NCBI GenBank assembly: GCA_037045585.1
Contig: JBAOIR010000063.1
Span: 1 to 64,000, forward strand
Source of the DNA: SSF14 sp037045585
Lineage (GTDB): Bacteria > Actinomycetota > Acidimicrobiia > Acidimicrobiales > Microtrichaceae
Reading direction: 5' to 3'
DNA length: 64,000 bases
The position numbers and the translations under genes are program-made. A model generated the notes under the pieces. The model did not search any database and had not been told where the DNA came from. It worked only from the letters and a program-made list of their open reading frames with translations. Each line of letters starts with the position of its first letter. The first letter of the stretch is position 1. Of this stretch, positions 25,336 to 34,748 are shown piece after piece.

Positions 25336-26763
25336 ATGGCCAACCCAGCACTCACCCCAGCGCTCATCGACGGCACCGACGTCACAGATGGCGAGGTCAC
25401 CGAAGTCCGCTCCCCCTTCGACGGGCGGGTCGTCGGCCTCGTCCCGTCGCTCACCACCGACCACGTCGACCGGGCGGTCGCCGTGGCGCTCGAACGCCAC
25501 CGGGGCCCCCAGCTCCCCGCCCACCAGCGGGCCGAGATCCTCGAGCGAGCGGCGGTGTTGCTCACCGAACGCAATGAGGAATTCGGGCAGTCGATCAGTG
25601 GCGAATCGGCCAAGCCGATCACCACCGCCCGCATCGAGGCCAGCCGCGCCGTCGACACGTTGCGGTTCAGCGCGGTCCAGGCCCGCACGCTCGTCGGCGA
25701 GATGGTGGCGATGGACGCCACGCCGGCAGGGGTCGGCAAGCTCGGCTACGTGAAGCGGGTGCCGATCGGTGTGATCGGCGCCATCAGCCCGTTCAACTTC
25801 CCGTTGAACCTCGTGTGCCACAAGATTGCCCCGGCGCTCGCCGCCGGCTGCCCCGTGGTGCTCAAGCCGGCGTCCGCGACGCCGCTGACCGCCCTCAAGA
25901 TCGCCCGCCTGTTCGAGGAGGCCGGCCTGCCGCCGGGTTGGCTCAACGTCGTCACCTGCCCGGGTTCGGTGGCCGACCGTCTGGTCACCCACGACGACGT
26001 GGCCATGATCACGTTCACCGGTTCCCCCGAGGTGGGCTGGGGCATTCGGGCCCGCGGGGCCCGCAAGCGGGTCTCGCTCGAGCTCGGCAACAACGCGCCG
26101 GTCGTCGTCGAGGCCGACGCCGACCTCGAACTGGCCGCCACCAAGATCGTCGCCGGCGGCTTCGGATACAGCGGCCAGACCTGCATCTCGGTGCAGCGGG
26201 TGTACGTGCACTCCTCGGTCCACGACGAGCTCCTCGACCTCGTGACCGGCAAGGTCGAGCAGCTGGTCGTGGGCGATCCCGCCGACGAGGCGACCGTCGT
26301 CTCCGCGTTGATCGCGTCGAAGGAGACCAAGCGGGTCAAGGACTGGATCGACGAGGCGGTCGCCGCGGGCGCCCGCCTCGTCGTCGGCGGCGATCTCACC
26401 CCCGACGAGGTGCTCGAGCCGACCGTCCTCGACAACGTGACGGCCGACATGAAGGTCTGCTCCGACGAGGTCTTCGGCCCGATGATCGGTGTCGCCAGTT
26501 ACGACGACTACGAGGACGCGCTCGCCCACGCCAACGACACCCGCTACGGCCTCCAGGCCGCCGTCTTCACGAAGGACCTCGCCAAAGCGCTCCGCGCTGC
26601 CGACGTCTTGGACTTCGGCGGCGTGCTCATCAACGAGATGCCGTCGTGGCGGGCTGACCAGCAGCCGTACGGCGGGGTCCGCGACTCCGGCAACACCCGT
26701 GAGGGCCCGGCGTTCACCGTCCAGGAGATGACCGAGCGCCGCGTCGTGATCATCACGCCGTAG
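25336..26763 (+). CDS. NAD(P)+-dependent aldehyde dehydrogenase
   Basis: 475 residues, typical of the family. Oxidises an aldehyde to the acid through a Cys thioester. Seen: NAD-binding SPFNFPLNLV (about 150) and Rossmann loop FTGSPEVGW (about 228), general-base Glu in LELGNNAP, catalytic Cys in GYSGQTCISVQR (about residue 282), and EVFGPMIGV near the end. The short N-terminus and QTCISVQR resemble the glyceraldehyde-3-phosphate/lactaldehyde-like branch, but substrate cannot be assigned. The ATG is 7 nt after TAGCGT, so a leaderless start; it is transcribed apart from the EcsC-like gene 22 nt upstream. Confidence 0.9.
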   Translation: MANPALTPALIDGTDVTDGEVTEVRSPFDGRVVGLVPSLTTDHVDRAVAVALERHRGPQLPAHQRAEILERAAVLLTERNEEFGQSISGESAKPITTARIEASRAVDTLRFSAVQARTLVGEMVAMDATPAGVGKLGYVKRVPIGVIGAISPFNFPLNLVCHKIAPALAAGCPVVLKPASATPLTALKIARLFEEAGLPPGWLNVVTCPGSVADRLVTHDDVAMITFTGSPEVGWGIRARGARKRVSLELGNNAPVVVEADADLELAATKIVAGGFGYSGQTCISVQRVYVHSSVHDELLDLVTGKVEQLVVGDPADEATVVSALIASKETKRVKDWIDEAVAAGARLVVGGDLTPDEVLEPTVLDNVTADMKVCSDEVFGPMIGVASYDDYEDALAHANDTRYGLQAAVFTKDLAKALRAADVLDFGGVLINEMPSWRADQQPYGGVRDSGNTREGPAFTVQEMTERRVVIITP

Positions 26764-26780
26764 GCGCGGGTCGAGCGCGA

Positions 26781-27317
26781 CTAGTTCACGATGACGTCGT
26801 CGGGGTAGAGGGCCATCTGGGAGATGGGCCTCGGCTGACGGCGGAGCACCGAACGCCACAGGTCGCCGGGATTGGCGCCGAAGAGATCGTCGCCACCGAG
26901 ATCGTCCCGGCGCGTCTCGGCCACGATCCACGACCCGCCCAGGAGCTCACCTTCGAGCTGGCCGGCTGACCAGCCCGCGTAGCCGGCGAAGAGCCGGAGC
27001 TGGTCGGGCATCGGCGTGGAACCGCCGAGCAGGCCGTCGATGTCGACGAGTCGCGGCGGCGCTCCCCCACTCGACCCGATCGCGACGACGCTGCCGGACG
27101 CGACGGGCCCACCCTCGAAGAACACGGGCGGGTAGGACACGGCAGCAACGAGCGAATCGAAGTGCTCCGACACCGGGATCGTCATCGGGCGGTTCAGCAC
27201 CACGCCGAGCGCACCCTCGGCATCGTGCTCGACGAGGTGCACGACGGTGCGGGAGAAGTTCGGATCAGTCAGGTCCGGCTTGGCGATCAACAACTGGTTG
27301 GCGTGGAAGTGCGACAC
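26781..27317 (-). CDS. YqgE/AlgH family protein
   Basis: 178 residues, the family's usual length. Conserved segments: LLIAKPDLTDPNFSRTVV near the start, HDAEGALGVVLNRPM, FFEGGPV, RLFAGYAGWSAGQLEGEL and SWIVAE. Members form a compact alpha-beta fold; the molecular role is unknown, although AlgH in Pseudomonas affects alginate regulation. The GTG start is supported by GGAGG 9 nt upstream. Last gene of the operon that starts at 29486, 15 nt after the amidohydrolase stop. Confidence 0.9.
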   Translation of the reverse strand: MSHFHANQLLIAKPDLTDPNFSRTVVHLVEHDAEGALGVVLNRPMTIPVSEHFDSLVAAVSYPPVFFEGGPVASGSVVAIGSSGGAPPRLVDIDGLLGGSTPMPDQLRLFAGYAGWSAGQLEGELLGGSWIVAETRRDDLGGDDLFGANPGDLWRSVLRRQPRPISQMALYPDDVIVN

Positions 27318-27332
27318 CGGACCGGACCTCCG

Positions 27333-28565
27333 CTACTTCATGTCCAGATGGAGCATCTTGATGGCGTTGCCCCTGAGGATCTTGTACTGGACGTCCTCGG
27401 GCAGGTGGCCCATCATCGCCGTCGCGACCTCCAACGTGTTGGGCCACGTGGTGTCGGTGTGGGGGTAGTCGGTTTCGAAGGTGATGTTGTCGACGCCGAC
27501 GCGGTGGAGTGATTCGAGGCCGTGGTTGTCGCGGAAGAAGCAGCCGTAGACCTGCCGGAAGTAATAGGTGGACGGCGGTTCGGGGATGAGGTCGGCGACG
27601 CCGCCCCAGGCCCGGTGCTCACGCCACACGTCGTCGACGCGTTCGAGGATGTAGGGCAGCCAGCCGATCTGGCCCTCGCTGTACGCCAGGGTGAGCTCGG
27701 GGAAGCGGACGAGCACACCGGAGAACAAGAAGTCGGCGAGGCTCGCCATCGAGTTGTTGAAGCTCAGGCTGGCGGCGACTGCCACGGGGGCGTCGGGTGA
27801 GGTCGCCGGCATGCGGCTCGACGAGCCGATGTGCATGTTGACGGTCGTCTGGGTGTCCTGGCAGGCCTGGAAGAACGGGTCCCAGAAGCCGGAGTGGATC
27901 GACGGGAGACCGAGGTGGGGCGGGATCTCGCTGAAGCACACGGCGTGGCAGCCGCGGGCGGCGTTGCGGCGGACCTCCTCCGCTGCGAGGTCGGCGTCCC
28001 AGAGCGGCACGATGCACAGGGGGATGAGGTGGCCGCCGGACTCGCCGCACCATTCCTCGATCATCCAGTCGTTGTAGGCCTTGACGCAGGCGAGGCCGAG
28101 CTCGCGGTCCTTGGCCTCGGTGAAGGTCTGGCCGCAGAAGCGGGGGAAGGTCGGGAAGCACAACGAGGCGTCGGTGTGGTTCATCAACATGTCCTCGACG
28201 CGGGCCGAGACCTCGTAGCAGCCGGGGCGCATCTCGTCGTAGGTCATGGGCGTCATGGTCATCTCGTCGCGGCTGTAGCCGACGGCGGCGACGTGACGCT
28301 TGTGGATGTAGACGAGGTCCTCGAACACCCAGCAGTCCGCGGGCGGACCGGCCGGGTCGAAGGTCTGTTCGTACGCCCCGCCGCCGATGTGCTTCATGTG
28401 GCCGATGCCGCGACGTTCGATGCGGGGGCCGGCGGCGCGGAACTTCTCGGGGAGCCAGGTCTGCCAGACGTGCGGCGGCTCGACCACATGATCGTCGACG
28501 CTGATGATCCGCGGGATGGTCGCGGTGCCGCCCGTGTCGATCTCCGAATCGATCGTCGAGGTCAT
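27333..28565 (-). CDS. Amidohydrolase 2 family metalloenzyme
   Basis: 410-residue TIM-barrel protein of the amidohydrolase 2/decarboxylase group. The first metal-site motif is ISVDDHVVEPP in place of HxH; further ligands are probably the His in TVNMHIGSS (about 238) and the Asp in FETDYPHTD (about 370), which also marks the family. Members hydrolyse or decarboxylate aromatic and carboxylic substrates; many actinobacterial copies are annotated only as predicted TIM-barrel metal-dependent hydrolases. The ATG at 28565 has GGAG upstream and lies 4 nt after the cupin stop, so translation is coupled. Confidence 0.85.
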   Translation of the reverse strand: MTSTIDSEIDTGGTATIPRIISVDDHVVEPPHVWQTWLPEKFRAAGPRIERRGIGHMKHIGGGAYEQTFDPAGPPADCWVFEDLVYIHKRHVAAVGYSRDEMTMTPMTYDEMRPGCYEVSARVEDMLMNHTDASLCFPTFPRFCGQTFTEAKDRELGLACVKAYNDWMIEEWCGESGGHLIPLCIVPLWDADLAAEEVRRNAARGCHAVCFSEIPPHLGLPSIHSGFWDPFFQACQDTQTTVNMHIGSSSRMPATSPDAPVAVAASLSFNNSMASLADFLFSGVLVRFPELTLAYSEGQIGWLPYILERVDDVWREHRAWGGVADLIPEPPSTYYFRQVYGCFFRDNHGLESLHRVGVDNITFETDYPHTDTTWPNTLEVATAMMGHLPEDVQYKILRGNAIKMLHLDMK

Positions 28566-28569
28566 GGGG

Positions 28570-28983
28570 TCACTCCGCTCGTCCGTAGTCGTCCGACAGC
28601 CTGATGATGTCGTCCTCACCGAAGTAGTCTCCGTACTGCACCTCGATGATGACCAATGGGGCCGTGCCCTGGTTCTCGAGGCGGTGGGCAACCCCTTGGG
28701 GAATGTCCGCGTAGTGGCCGGGCAAGACGTGGAACTCGACCCCGTCGAGCGTGACCGTCGCGTCGCCGCTGATCACGAACCAGTGCTCGGAGCGGTGGGA
28801 GTGTCGCTGGTAGCTCAGCCGTTGACCCGGCGCGACGGTGATCGACTTGACCTTGTGGGTCGTCTCGTCGGCCAGCACCGTGTACGACCCCCACGGACGG
28901 TCCTCGTACAGGGGCGATACGAAGTCGCCGTTGCCGAGCAGTCCACGCTGGTCGCTCGTGGTCATCTCCGGCATCTCGCTCAC
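28570..28983 (-). CDS. Mannose-6-phosphate isomerase type II-like cupin
   Basis: 137-residue single cupin domain matching the C-terminal isomerase part of bifunctional GMP/PMI proteins: DRPWGSYTVL, then APGQRLSYQRHSHRSEHW with metal-binding His residues and Glu (about 63-80), GDATVTLDG, and IPQGVAHRLENQG. Free-standing forms can interconvert fructose- and mannose-6-phosphate, or bind other sugars. The GTG start at 28983 has GGAGG 7 nt upstream and overlaps the TAG of the preceding gene by one base. Confidence 0.8.
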   Translation of the reverse strand: MSEMPEMTTSDQRGLLGNGDFVSPLYEDRPWGSYTVLADETTHKVKSITVAPGQRLSYQRHSHRSEHWFVISGDATVTLDGVEFHVLPGHYADIPQGVAHRLENQGTAPLVIIEVQYGDYFGEDDIIRLSDDYGRAE

Positions 28984-29486
28984 TACTGCACCTCCAGCGC
29001 CGACTGCCCGCCGGTGGTCCACCAGCTGGCCGTCACGCTCATTCCGTTCTTCGACATGGGCATGATCGTCTCGAAGGTCCGCTTGTATCCGGTGTGGGCG
29101 ATCTTCCACACGCCGTCGACCCTGACGTACCGGTCGACGTAGAAGCCGGCGCCGGTCAGGTAGAAGTCGTACTCGCTGTCGACGTTGACGTCTTCCATCG
29201 CCCAGGTGCCGGTGGCCTCGTCCCCGTTGATCTCGATCTCGGGGTGGTGCACGCGGTGGCTGGTGTGGAACGCGTCGCGGCTCATGTTCTTGCGCATGAA
29301 CCCGACGATCTCGTCACGCCCGGCGTAGTGGTACTTGCCACCGCTGTAGGCGGCCGTGGCGTCGTCGACGAACAGCTCGGTCATCTCGTCCCACAACTTC
29401 TGGTCGAGACAACGGAAGTAGGCGTACTTGAGGCGCTTGATCTTCTCGAGCTCCACCAGCAGCGCGGGGGTCAGGTCCGCAGTCAT
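28983..29486 (-). CDS. SnoaL-like/NTF2-fold protein
   Basis: 167 residues of the nuclear-transport-factor-2 fold (SnoaL_4 type): KIKRLKYAYFRCLDQKLWDE, then ELFVDDATAAYSGGKY, HHPEIEING and WKIAHTGYKRTFE. These cone-shaped folds include isomerases, hydratases and dehydratases such as limonene-epoxide hydrolase; the Tyr/Asp pair typical of active members is partly visible, but no reaction can be named. ATG 29486 is 7 nt after TATGCT, a leaderless start; ATG 29498 is upstream of the expected RNA start. First gene of a four-gene operon (with cupin, amidohydrolase, AlgH). Confidence 0.82.
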   Translation of the reverse strand: MTADLTPALLVELEKIKRLKYAYFRCLDQKLWDEMTELFVDDATAAYSGGKYHYAGRDEIVGFMRKNMSRDAFHTSHRVHHPEIEINGDEATGTWAMEDVNVDSEYDFYLTGAGFYVDRYVRVDGVWKIAHTGYKRTFETIMPMSKNGMSVTASWWTTGGQSALEVQ

Positions 29487-29493
29487 TGGGCAG

Positions 29494-29541
29494 AGCATAG
29501 ATGCCCCGGACAGCTGGACACCTGTCCAGGACGGGTAGGTT
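29494..29541. promoter_or_regulatory. Divergent leaderless promoters around a palindrome
   Basis: Minus strand: TATGCT (29499-29494) 7 nt before ATG 29486. Plus strand: TAGGTT (29536-29541) 6 nt before GTG 29548. Between them CTGGACA and TGTCCAG (29514-29529) form a palindrome around CC, with an extra GGACAG/CTGTCC overlap. One repressor site could control both directions. Confidence 0.45.
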
Positions 29542-29547
29542 CGCGTC

Positions 29548-32026
29548 GTGACACCGTCGCCCCCCGAATCGTCGCTGGCAGCGGTGATCCCCGACCTGGC
29601 GACGGCCCTTGCCGGGTCGGGGCGGGCCGTGCTGGTGGCGCCACCGGGTACCGGCAAGACGACGCGGGTGCCGCTCGCGCTGCTGGAGGCGCCGTGGCTC
29701 GACGGGCGGATCCTGATGCTCGAACCGCGACGTGTCGCCGCCCGCGCCGCCGCGACCTACATGGCCGGGCTGCTCGGCGAGCCGGTCGGGGCGACCGTCG
29801 GCTACCGGACCCGCGGTGACTCGAAGGTCGGTCGGGCGACCCGCGTCGAGGTGGTGACCGAACGGCTGCTCACCCGTCGCATGCAACAGGACCCGTCGCT
29901 CGAGGGCATCGGGCTCGTGGTCTTCGACGAGGTCCACGAACGGAGCCTCGACACCGATCTCGGGCTCGCGCTGTGCCTCGATGTCGCCGGAGGCCTGCGC
30001 AACGACCTCCGCGTCCTGGCGATGTCGGCCACCCCCGACACCGAGGCCATCGCGAGCCTGCTCGGCGACGAGTCCGGCCCGGCGCCGGTCATCGAGAGTT
30101 CCGGCGTCGCCCACCCCGTTGACATCGCCTACCTGGGGCTGGATCGTCGCCGGCGCCTCGACGACGAGGTCGCAGACGCGGTCGGACGGGCCCTTCGCGA
30201 GGCCCCCGACGGCGACGTGCTCGTCTTCCTCCCCGGCCGGCGGGAGATCCGTTGGACCGCCGAGCGGCTCGCGGCGCGGCAGCGTCGAGACGGTGCCGTT
30301 GACGGCCGGGCTCGACCCGGCCGCGCTCGACGACGCATTGCGCCCGCGCCCTGACGGGCGGCGAAAGGTCATCCTCGCCACGTCGGTGGCGCAAACCAGC
30401 CTCACCATCGACGGCGTGCGGGTGGTCGTCGACGCCGGCCTCGAGCGGTCGGCGCGTTTCGACCCGGCGCGGGGAATGTCGGGGCTGGTCACGGTTCCCG
30501 TGTCACGGGCTGCGGCCGACCAGCGCGCCGGGCGGGCGGGCCGTCAGGCACCGGGCCGCTGCTACCGGTTGTGGAGCGAACCCGAGCAGGCGTCGCGGCG
30601 GGCCCAGTCAGAACCGGAGCTCGCTGTCGCCGACCTGTGCGGGTTGGTGCTCGACGTGGCCGCGTGGGGCGTGGCGGACCCGACCGGGCTCCGGTGGGTC
30701 ACTCCCCCGCCGGTCGCCGGTTGGGCCGTCGCCTCGGCCACGTTGCGCGCCATCGGGGCCGTCGGTGCCGACGGCCGGATCACCGCCGACGGGCGGACGA
30801 TGTCCGATCTCGGAGCGCACCCCCGGCTCGGCCGCCTGATGATCGACGCGGCCCGTGTCGGCGACGACGACACGGGCACGCTCCTCGCGGCAATCATCGA
30901 GGCCGGCGTGCGCGGCGACCTGCGGCGAGCGCTCGACCGGCCCGACCGCGAGGTCGAACGGGTCGCGGAGCGGTGGCGGCGGAGCCTCAGGAGCCTGGGG
31001 TCGGACGGGCCCGTCGGCGCGCGCACTGCGGTCTCGGCCCAGGTTCCCGCCCCGGGCGGCGACGAGGCCGTCGGTGCGCTCGTGGCCGCGGCGTTCCCCG
31101 ATCGTGTGGGCCGGGCCCGTGAGGGCAGCCGAACCCGCTACCTGCTCGCCTCGGGCGTCGGAGCGTCCGTCCCGGAGGGCTCTCCGCTCGCCGGTCACGC
31201 ATGGCTCGCCGTCGCCGAGGTCGAGCGGGTCGACGGCGGCGATCAGCGCATCGTGGCCGGAGCTCCCCTGTCGGACTCCTCGCTCGCCGCGTTCCTCGAC
31301 CTCCATGCCGAGCCTCGGGCTGAACTCGTGGCGGACCGGTCCGGTGTGCTCACGGCGCGCACCACCCGCAACGTGGGATCGATCGTGATCGGGGTCGACA
31401 CCGGGCACGCGCCCGATCGCCTCCAGGTCGCCGCCGCCGCTGCGGCCGTGCTCCGTGAGCGGGGGGTGGCGCTGTTGGGATGGAGCGACGCGTCCCACGA
31501 CCTGCAGCGCCGAGCCGTGTTTGCCCGCATGACTGACGACCGTGTCCCCGACGTGTCCGACGAGGCGCTCGTGGCGTCGGCGCCCTCGTGGATCGGGTCA
31601 TTCCTGCCGGACGGCCCGAGGGTGGACCTCGGCGCCATCTCGGCCGGCGACGTGCTGGCCGGCGAGATCGGCGGCAGGCGGTCGCTGATCGACGCTGCGG
31701 CGCCGACGCATCTCGTCGTCCCCTCGGGGCGACGTCACCGCATCGAGTACGGCCCCGACGGGCCGGTCGTGCGGGTGAAGCTGCAGGAGATGTTCGGCTC
31801 GCCGGTGTCCCCGACGGTCGGGGCCGGGACGGTTCCGGTCACGCTCCACCTGTTGTCGCCGGCCGGTCGTCCATTGCAGGTCACCCAGGACCTGGCGTCG
31901 TTCTGGGCGAACGCGTACGCCCAGGTTCGTTCCGAGATGCGGGGTCGCTATCCCCGTCACCCCTGGCCCGAGGACCCGACCGCCGCCGTGCCGACCGCGT
32001 CGGTCAAGCACCCACGGAAGCGCTGA
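29548..32026 (+). pseudogene. hrpB: ATP-dependent helicase HrpB, frameshifted
   Basis: DEAH-box helicase of about 826 residues if one frameshift is corrected. Frame 1 (to about 30275) has Walker A APPGTGKTT, PRRVAARAAA, DEVHERSLDTD (DEVH box), MSATPD and FLPGRREI; the next frame carries VPLTAGLDPAAL, ILATSVAQTSLTIDGV, QRAGRAGRQAPGRCYRLW, and the HrpB-specific C-terminal domain ending RHPWPEDPTAAVPTA. The switch is near 30270-30282 (a GCG-rich run) and needs one extra base removed or two added. Both halves keep all helicase motifs, so consensus error is more likely than decay. The role of HrpB in bacteria is poorly defined. GTG start looks leaderless. Confidence 0.85.
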
Positions 32027-32031
32027 CCCTC

Positions 32032-32087
32032 GGGGTTCTGTGCTGCGAGGAGCGACGTCAGCGTCGCTCCTCGCACTACAGAACCCC
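32032..32087. repeat. Intergenic palindrome E, near-identical to the one at 45437
   Basis: Long stem with arms GGGGTTCTGTGCTGCGAG-like and its complement ending CTACAGAACCCC, the inner arm GAGGAGCGACG pairing with CGTCGCTCCTC around TCA. It spans the stop codon of the convergent nitronate monooxygenase gene. Its central 45 nt are identical to those of the element at 45437-45493. Likely a two-way transcript end; there is no T-run. Confidence 0.8.
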
Positions 32088-33023
32088 AGCGCTGAGCCGC
32101 TCGATCGTCGCGGTGAACCCGGCGACGGTGCGGTCGATGATCTCCTGGACCGGGAGGATCTCGTCGATGCGGCCTGCCACCTGGCCCGACAGCGGGATCG
32201 CCGATTCCATGTCACCGCCGAAGTAGAGATCGGTCGGGTTGCCGAACTGCGCCATCGCGTTGTCGTCCGAGAACTCGAGCGCCTCGGTGCGCCCGGTGCG
32301 GAGCGCCCGCAGCGCCGGGCTGGTGTGGCGGTTGAGCATCACGGTGCCGGTGTCGGTCGCCGCGAGGATCGCCTGCTTCCAGTTGTCGTGCACCGGCGAC
32401 TCGAGTGCCGACACCATGCGTGTGCCCATCTGCACGGCGTCGGCACCCAGTGCGAACGCCGCCGCCATCGACGGGCCGTCGGTGATGCCACCGGCCGCCA
32501 CGATCGGCAGGTCGGTGTGCGCCCGCACGAGGGGCAGCAGCACCATCGTGGCGACGTCGCGGGGGTTCTTGAAGCCGCCGCCCTCGCCTCCTTCGACGAC
32601 GAGACCGTCGACGCCGGCCTCGATCGCCTTCAGCGCCGCAGCGAGCGTCGGCACCACATGGAAGACCGTCGCGCCGGCGGCCTTGAGCGACGCCGTGTAC
32701 TTCATCGGAGATCCGGCGGACGTCGTCACCAGCCGCACGCCCTGGCCGATCACGAACTCGACGATCGACGGATCACGCACGAACGCCTGGGCGATGTTCA
32801 CACCGAACGGACGGTCGGTGAGCTCGCGCATCTTCTCGATCTCGCCGCGGACCACGTCGAGCTCGCCCGACGACGTCTCGATGATGCCGAGGGCCCCGGC
32901 GTTCGACACGGCCGACGCCAGCTGGGCACGGGCGATCCACCCCATCGGGGCCTGCACGATCGGCACGTCGATGCCGGCGAGCCGACAGAACCGGTTGTTC
33001 GAGAAGGGCGCCGCGGTGGTCAT
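32076..33023 (-). CDS. Nitronate monooxygenase / 2-nitropropane dioxygenase family
   Basis: FMN-dependent TIM-barrel oxidoreductase of about 315 residues. Features: VPIVQAPMGWIA at the start, GALGIIETSSG, the FMN-phosphate loop LPIVAAGGITDGPSMAAA and GADAVQMGTRMVSALES. Enzymes of this group oxidise alkyl nitronates; others act as enoyl reductases, so the exact reaction is open. The catalytic His region reads GLVVEGGEGGG where class I enzymes have the GHxG form, hinting at the broader NMO-like branch. ATG 33023 is preferred over TTG 33059. The stop codon is inside palindrome E. Confidence 0.87.
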   Translation of the reverse strand: MTTAAPFSNNRFCRLAGIDVPIVQAPMGWIARAQLASAVSNAGALGIIETSSGELDVVRGEIEKMRELTDRPFGVNIAQAFVRDPSIVEFVIGQGVRLVTTSAGSPMKYTASLKAAGATVFHVVPTLAAALKAIEAGVDGLVVEGGEGGGFKNPRDVATMVLLPLVRAHTDLPIVAAGGITDGPSMAAAFALGADAVQMGTRMVSALESPVHDNWKQAILAATDTGTVMLNRHTSPALRALRTGRTEALEFSDDNAMAQFGNPTDLYFGGDMESAIPLSGQVAGRIDEILPVQEIIDRTVAGFTATIERLSAGVL

Positions 33024-33072
33024 CCTCGTCAGGTCAGTCGACAGCCGCCCCGGATGCAAGGACTACTCAGCC

Positions 33073-33133
33073 GAGGTACCGCAGCGTAAGAAGCGAGCGC
33101 AGCGAGCGAGCCTGAGCGGAGGTGGCCGAGGCC
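33073..33133 (+). repeat. Dispersed GAGGTACCG repeat, copy 2
   Basis: Starts GAGGTACCGCAGCGTAAG, has GCGAGCGCAGCGAGCGAG in the middle and ends CTGAGCGGAGGTGGCC. It fills the gap between guaB and the monooxygenase gene, immediately after the guaB stop. Related copies: 15642-15708 and 51311-51367, both in the opposite orientation. Confidence 0.6.
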
Positions 33134-33138
33134 ATCAG

Positions 33139-34649
33139 TTAGAACCCGCCGCGGTAGTTGGGGGCCTGCTCGGTGATCGTGATGTCGTGGGGATGGGCCT
33201 CGCGCAGCCCTGCGGCGGTCATCCGGATGAACTGGGCTTCCTTGAGCGCATCGATCGTCGGGGCACCGCAGTAGCCCATCGACTGCTGCAGGCCACCGAC
33301 CAGCTGATGGACGATGTTGCCCACCGACCCGACGTAGGCGACGCGTCCTTCGATGCCCTCGGGCACCAGCTTCTCGGCGTCGACGACGTGCTCCTGGAAG
33401 TAGCGGTCCTTCGAGAACGAGCGGGCCTTCATGGCTCCGAGCGACCCCATGCCCCGGTAGCTCTTGTAGCGCTCGCCCTGGTAGAGCACCGTGTCGCCCG
33501 GGCTCTCGTCGGTGCCGGCGAGCAGCGAGCCGAACATGGCGCAGTCGGCGCCGGCAGCGAGCGCCTTGGCGACGTCGCCGGAGAACTGGAGGCCACCGTC
33601 GGCGATGATCGTGCGACCACGACGGCGGGCGACCTGGGCACAGTCGAACACGGCGGTGATCTGCGGCACGCCGATGCCGGCGACCACCCGCGTGGTGCAG
33701 ATCGAGCCCGGGCCGATGCCGACCTTGATGGCATCGGCGCCGGCGTCGATCAGCGCCTCGGTCGCCGCGGCCGTGGCGACGTTGCCGGCGACGAGCGGGC
33801 CATCCAGATCTTGCGCATCTCGCGCACCGTCTCGGCGACCGACGTGGCGTGGCCGTGCGCCGTGTCGACCACGATCGCGTCGACCCCGGCGTCGATGAGT
33901 TGTTTGGCACGGTCGAACACGTCGGTGCCGGTGCCGACCGCGGCGGCGACGCGGAGGCGACCCTCGGCATCCTTGGTCGCGTTCGGGAAGTCGGTGCGCT
34001 TCTGGAGGTCCTTGATGGTGATGAGGCCTCGCAGGAACCCGTCGGCGTCGACGACGGGCAGCTTCTCGACCTTGATGTGCCGGAACACCTCCTGGGCCTG
34101 GTCGAGTGTGGTGCCCACGGCCACCGTGTGCAGGCCCTCCGACGTCATGACCTCGTCGATGCGACGGCTGAAGTCGGTCTCGAAGCGGAGGTCACGGTTG
34201 GTGAGGATGCCGACCAGACGGTTCTTCTCGTCGGTGATCGGGATGCCGGAGATGTGGAAGCGCTCCATGAGGTCGAGCGCTGCCTGCACCGGCAGGTGCG
34301 GTTGCAGGGTGACGGGGTCGGTGATCATGCCCGACTCGGAACGCTTGACCCGGTCGATCTCCGCGGCCTGCTCCTCGGGTGGCAGGTTGCGGTGGATGAC
34401 ACCGATGCCGCCGAGGCGCGCCAGGGCGATGGCCATGCGTGACTCGGTGACGGTGTCCATCGCGGCCGACACGATCGGCACGGCGAGCCGGATGTCGGGA
34501 GTGAACCAGGTCGACGTGTCGCTCTCGTGCGGGAGGACGTTCGACTCGGCGGGCATCAACAACACGTCGTCGAACGTCAGGCCGATCCGGCCGAAGCGGG
34601 CGTTGAAGGCGGCGTCGCCGCCGAGATCATCCGTGGGGAGCTGTGCCAT
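33139..34649 (-). pseudogene. guaB: IMP dehydrogenase, frameshifted in this sequence
   Basis: Inosine-5'-monophosphate dehydrogenase (IMP + NAD+ to XMP), first committed step of GMP synthesis. About 503 residues after correction. First frame: TFDDVLLMPAESNVLPHES, two CBS domains (about 105-225) and DTAHGHA. Second frame: IKVGIGPGSICTTRVVAGIG with the catalytic Cys, IIADGG, MFGSLLAGTDESPG and YKSYRGMGSLGAM. The break is at 33800-33806, where TGGATGGC should read TGGGATGGC (W-D-G); one G is missing from a GGG run. guaB is normally essential, so this is very probably a sequence error. ATG 34649 lies 5 nt after TATGCT; longer starts are unlikely. Confidence 0.9.
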
Positions 34650-34702
34650 ACGGCAGCATAACTCCGGCAACGGGACCCACAAGGAACCGGGTGAGGTGTG
34701 AA

Positions 34703-34748
34703 CTGCATCACGAACGGACCGGTAGGGGTCCGTTCATGATGCAGATCC
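34703..34748 (+). repeat. 38-bp direct repeat R1 with palindrome
   Basis: The core 34711-34748 (CGAACGGACCGGTAGGGG ... TGATGCAGATCC) repeats at 35740-35777 with 36 of 38 matches, same orientation, flanking one gene. TGCATCACGAACGGAC at 34704 and GTCCGTTCATGATGCA form a 16-bp stem with one mismatch; the right arm includes the stop codon of the AbiEi-like gene. Confidence 0.7.

Noticed and set aside
33800..33806. Programmed ribosomal frameshift in guaB
   Set aside because: No slippery heptamer and no reason for it in this housekeeping gene; a missing G in a GGG run explains it, and eight other genes show similar single-base events.
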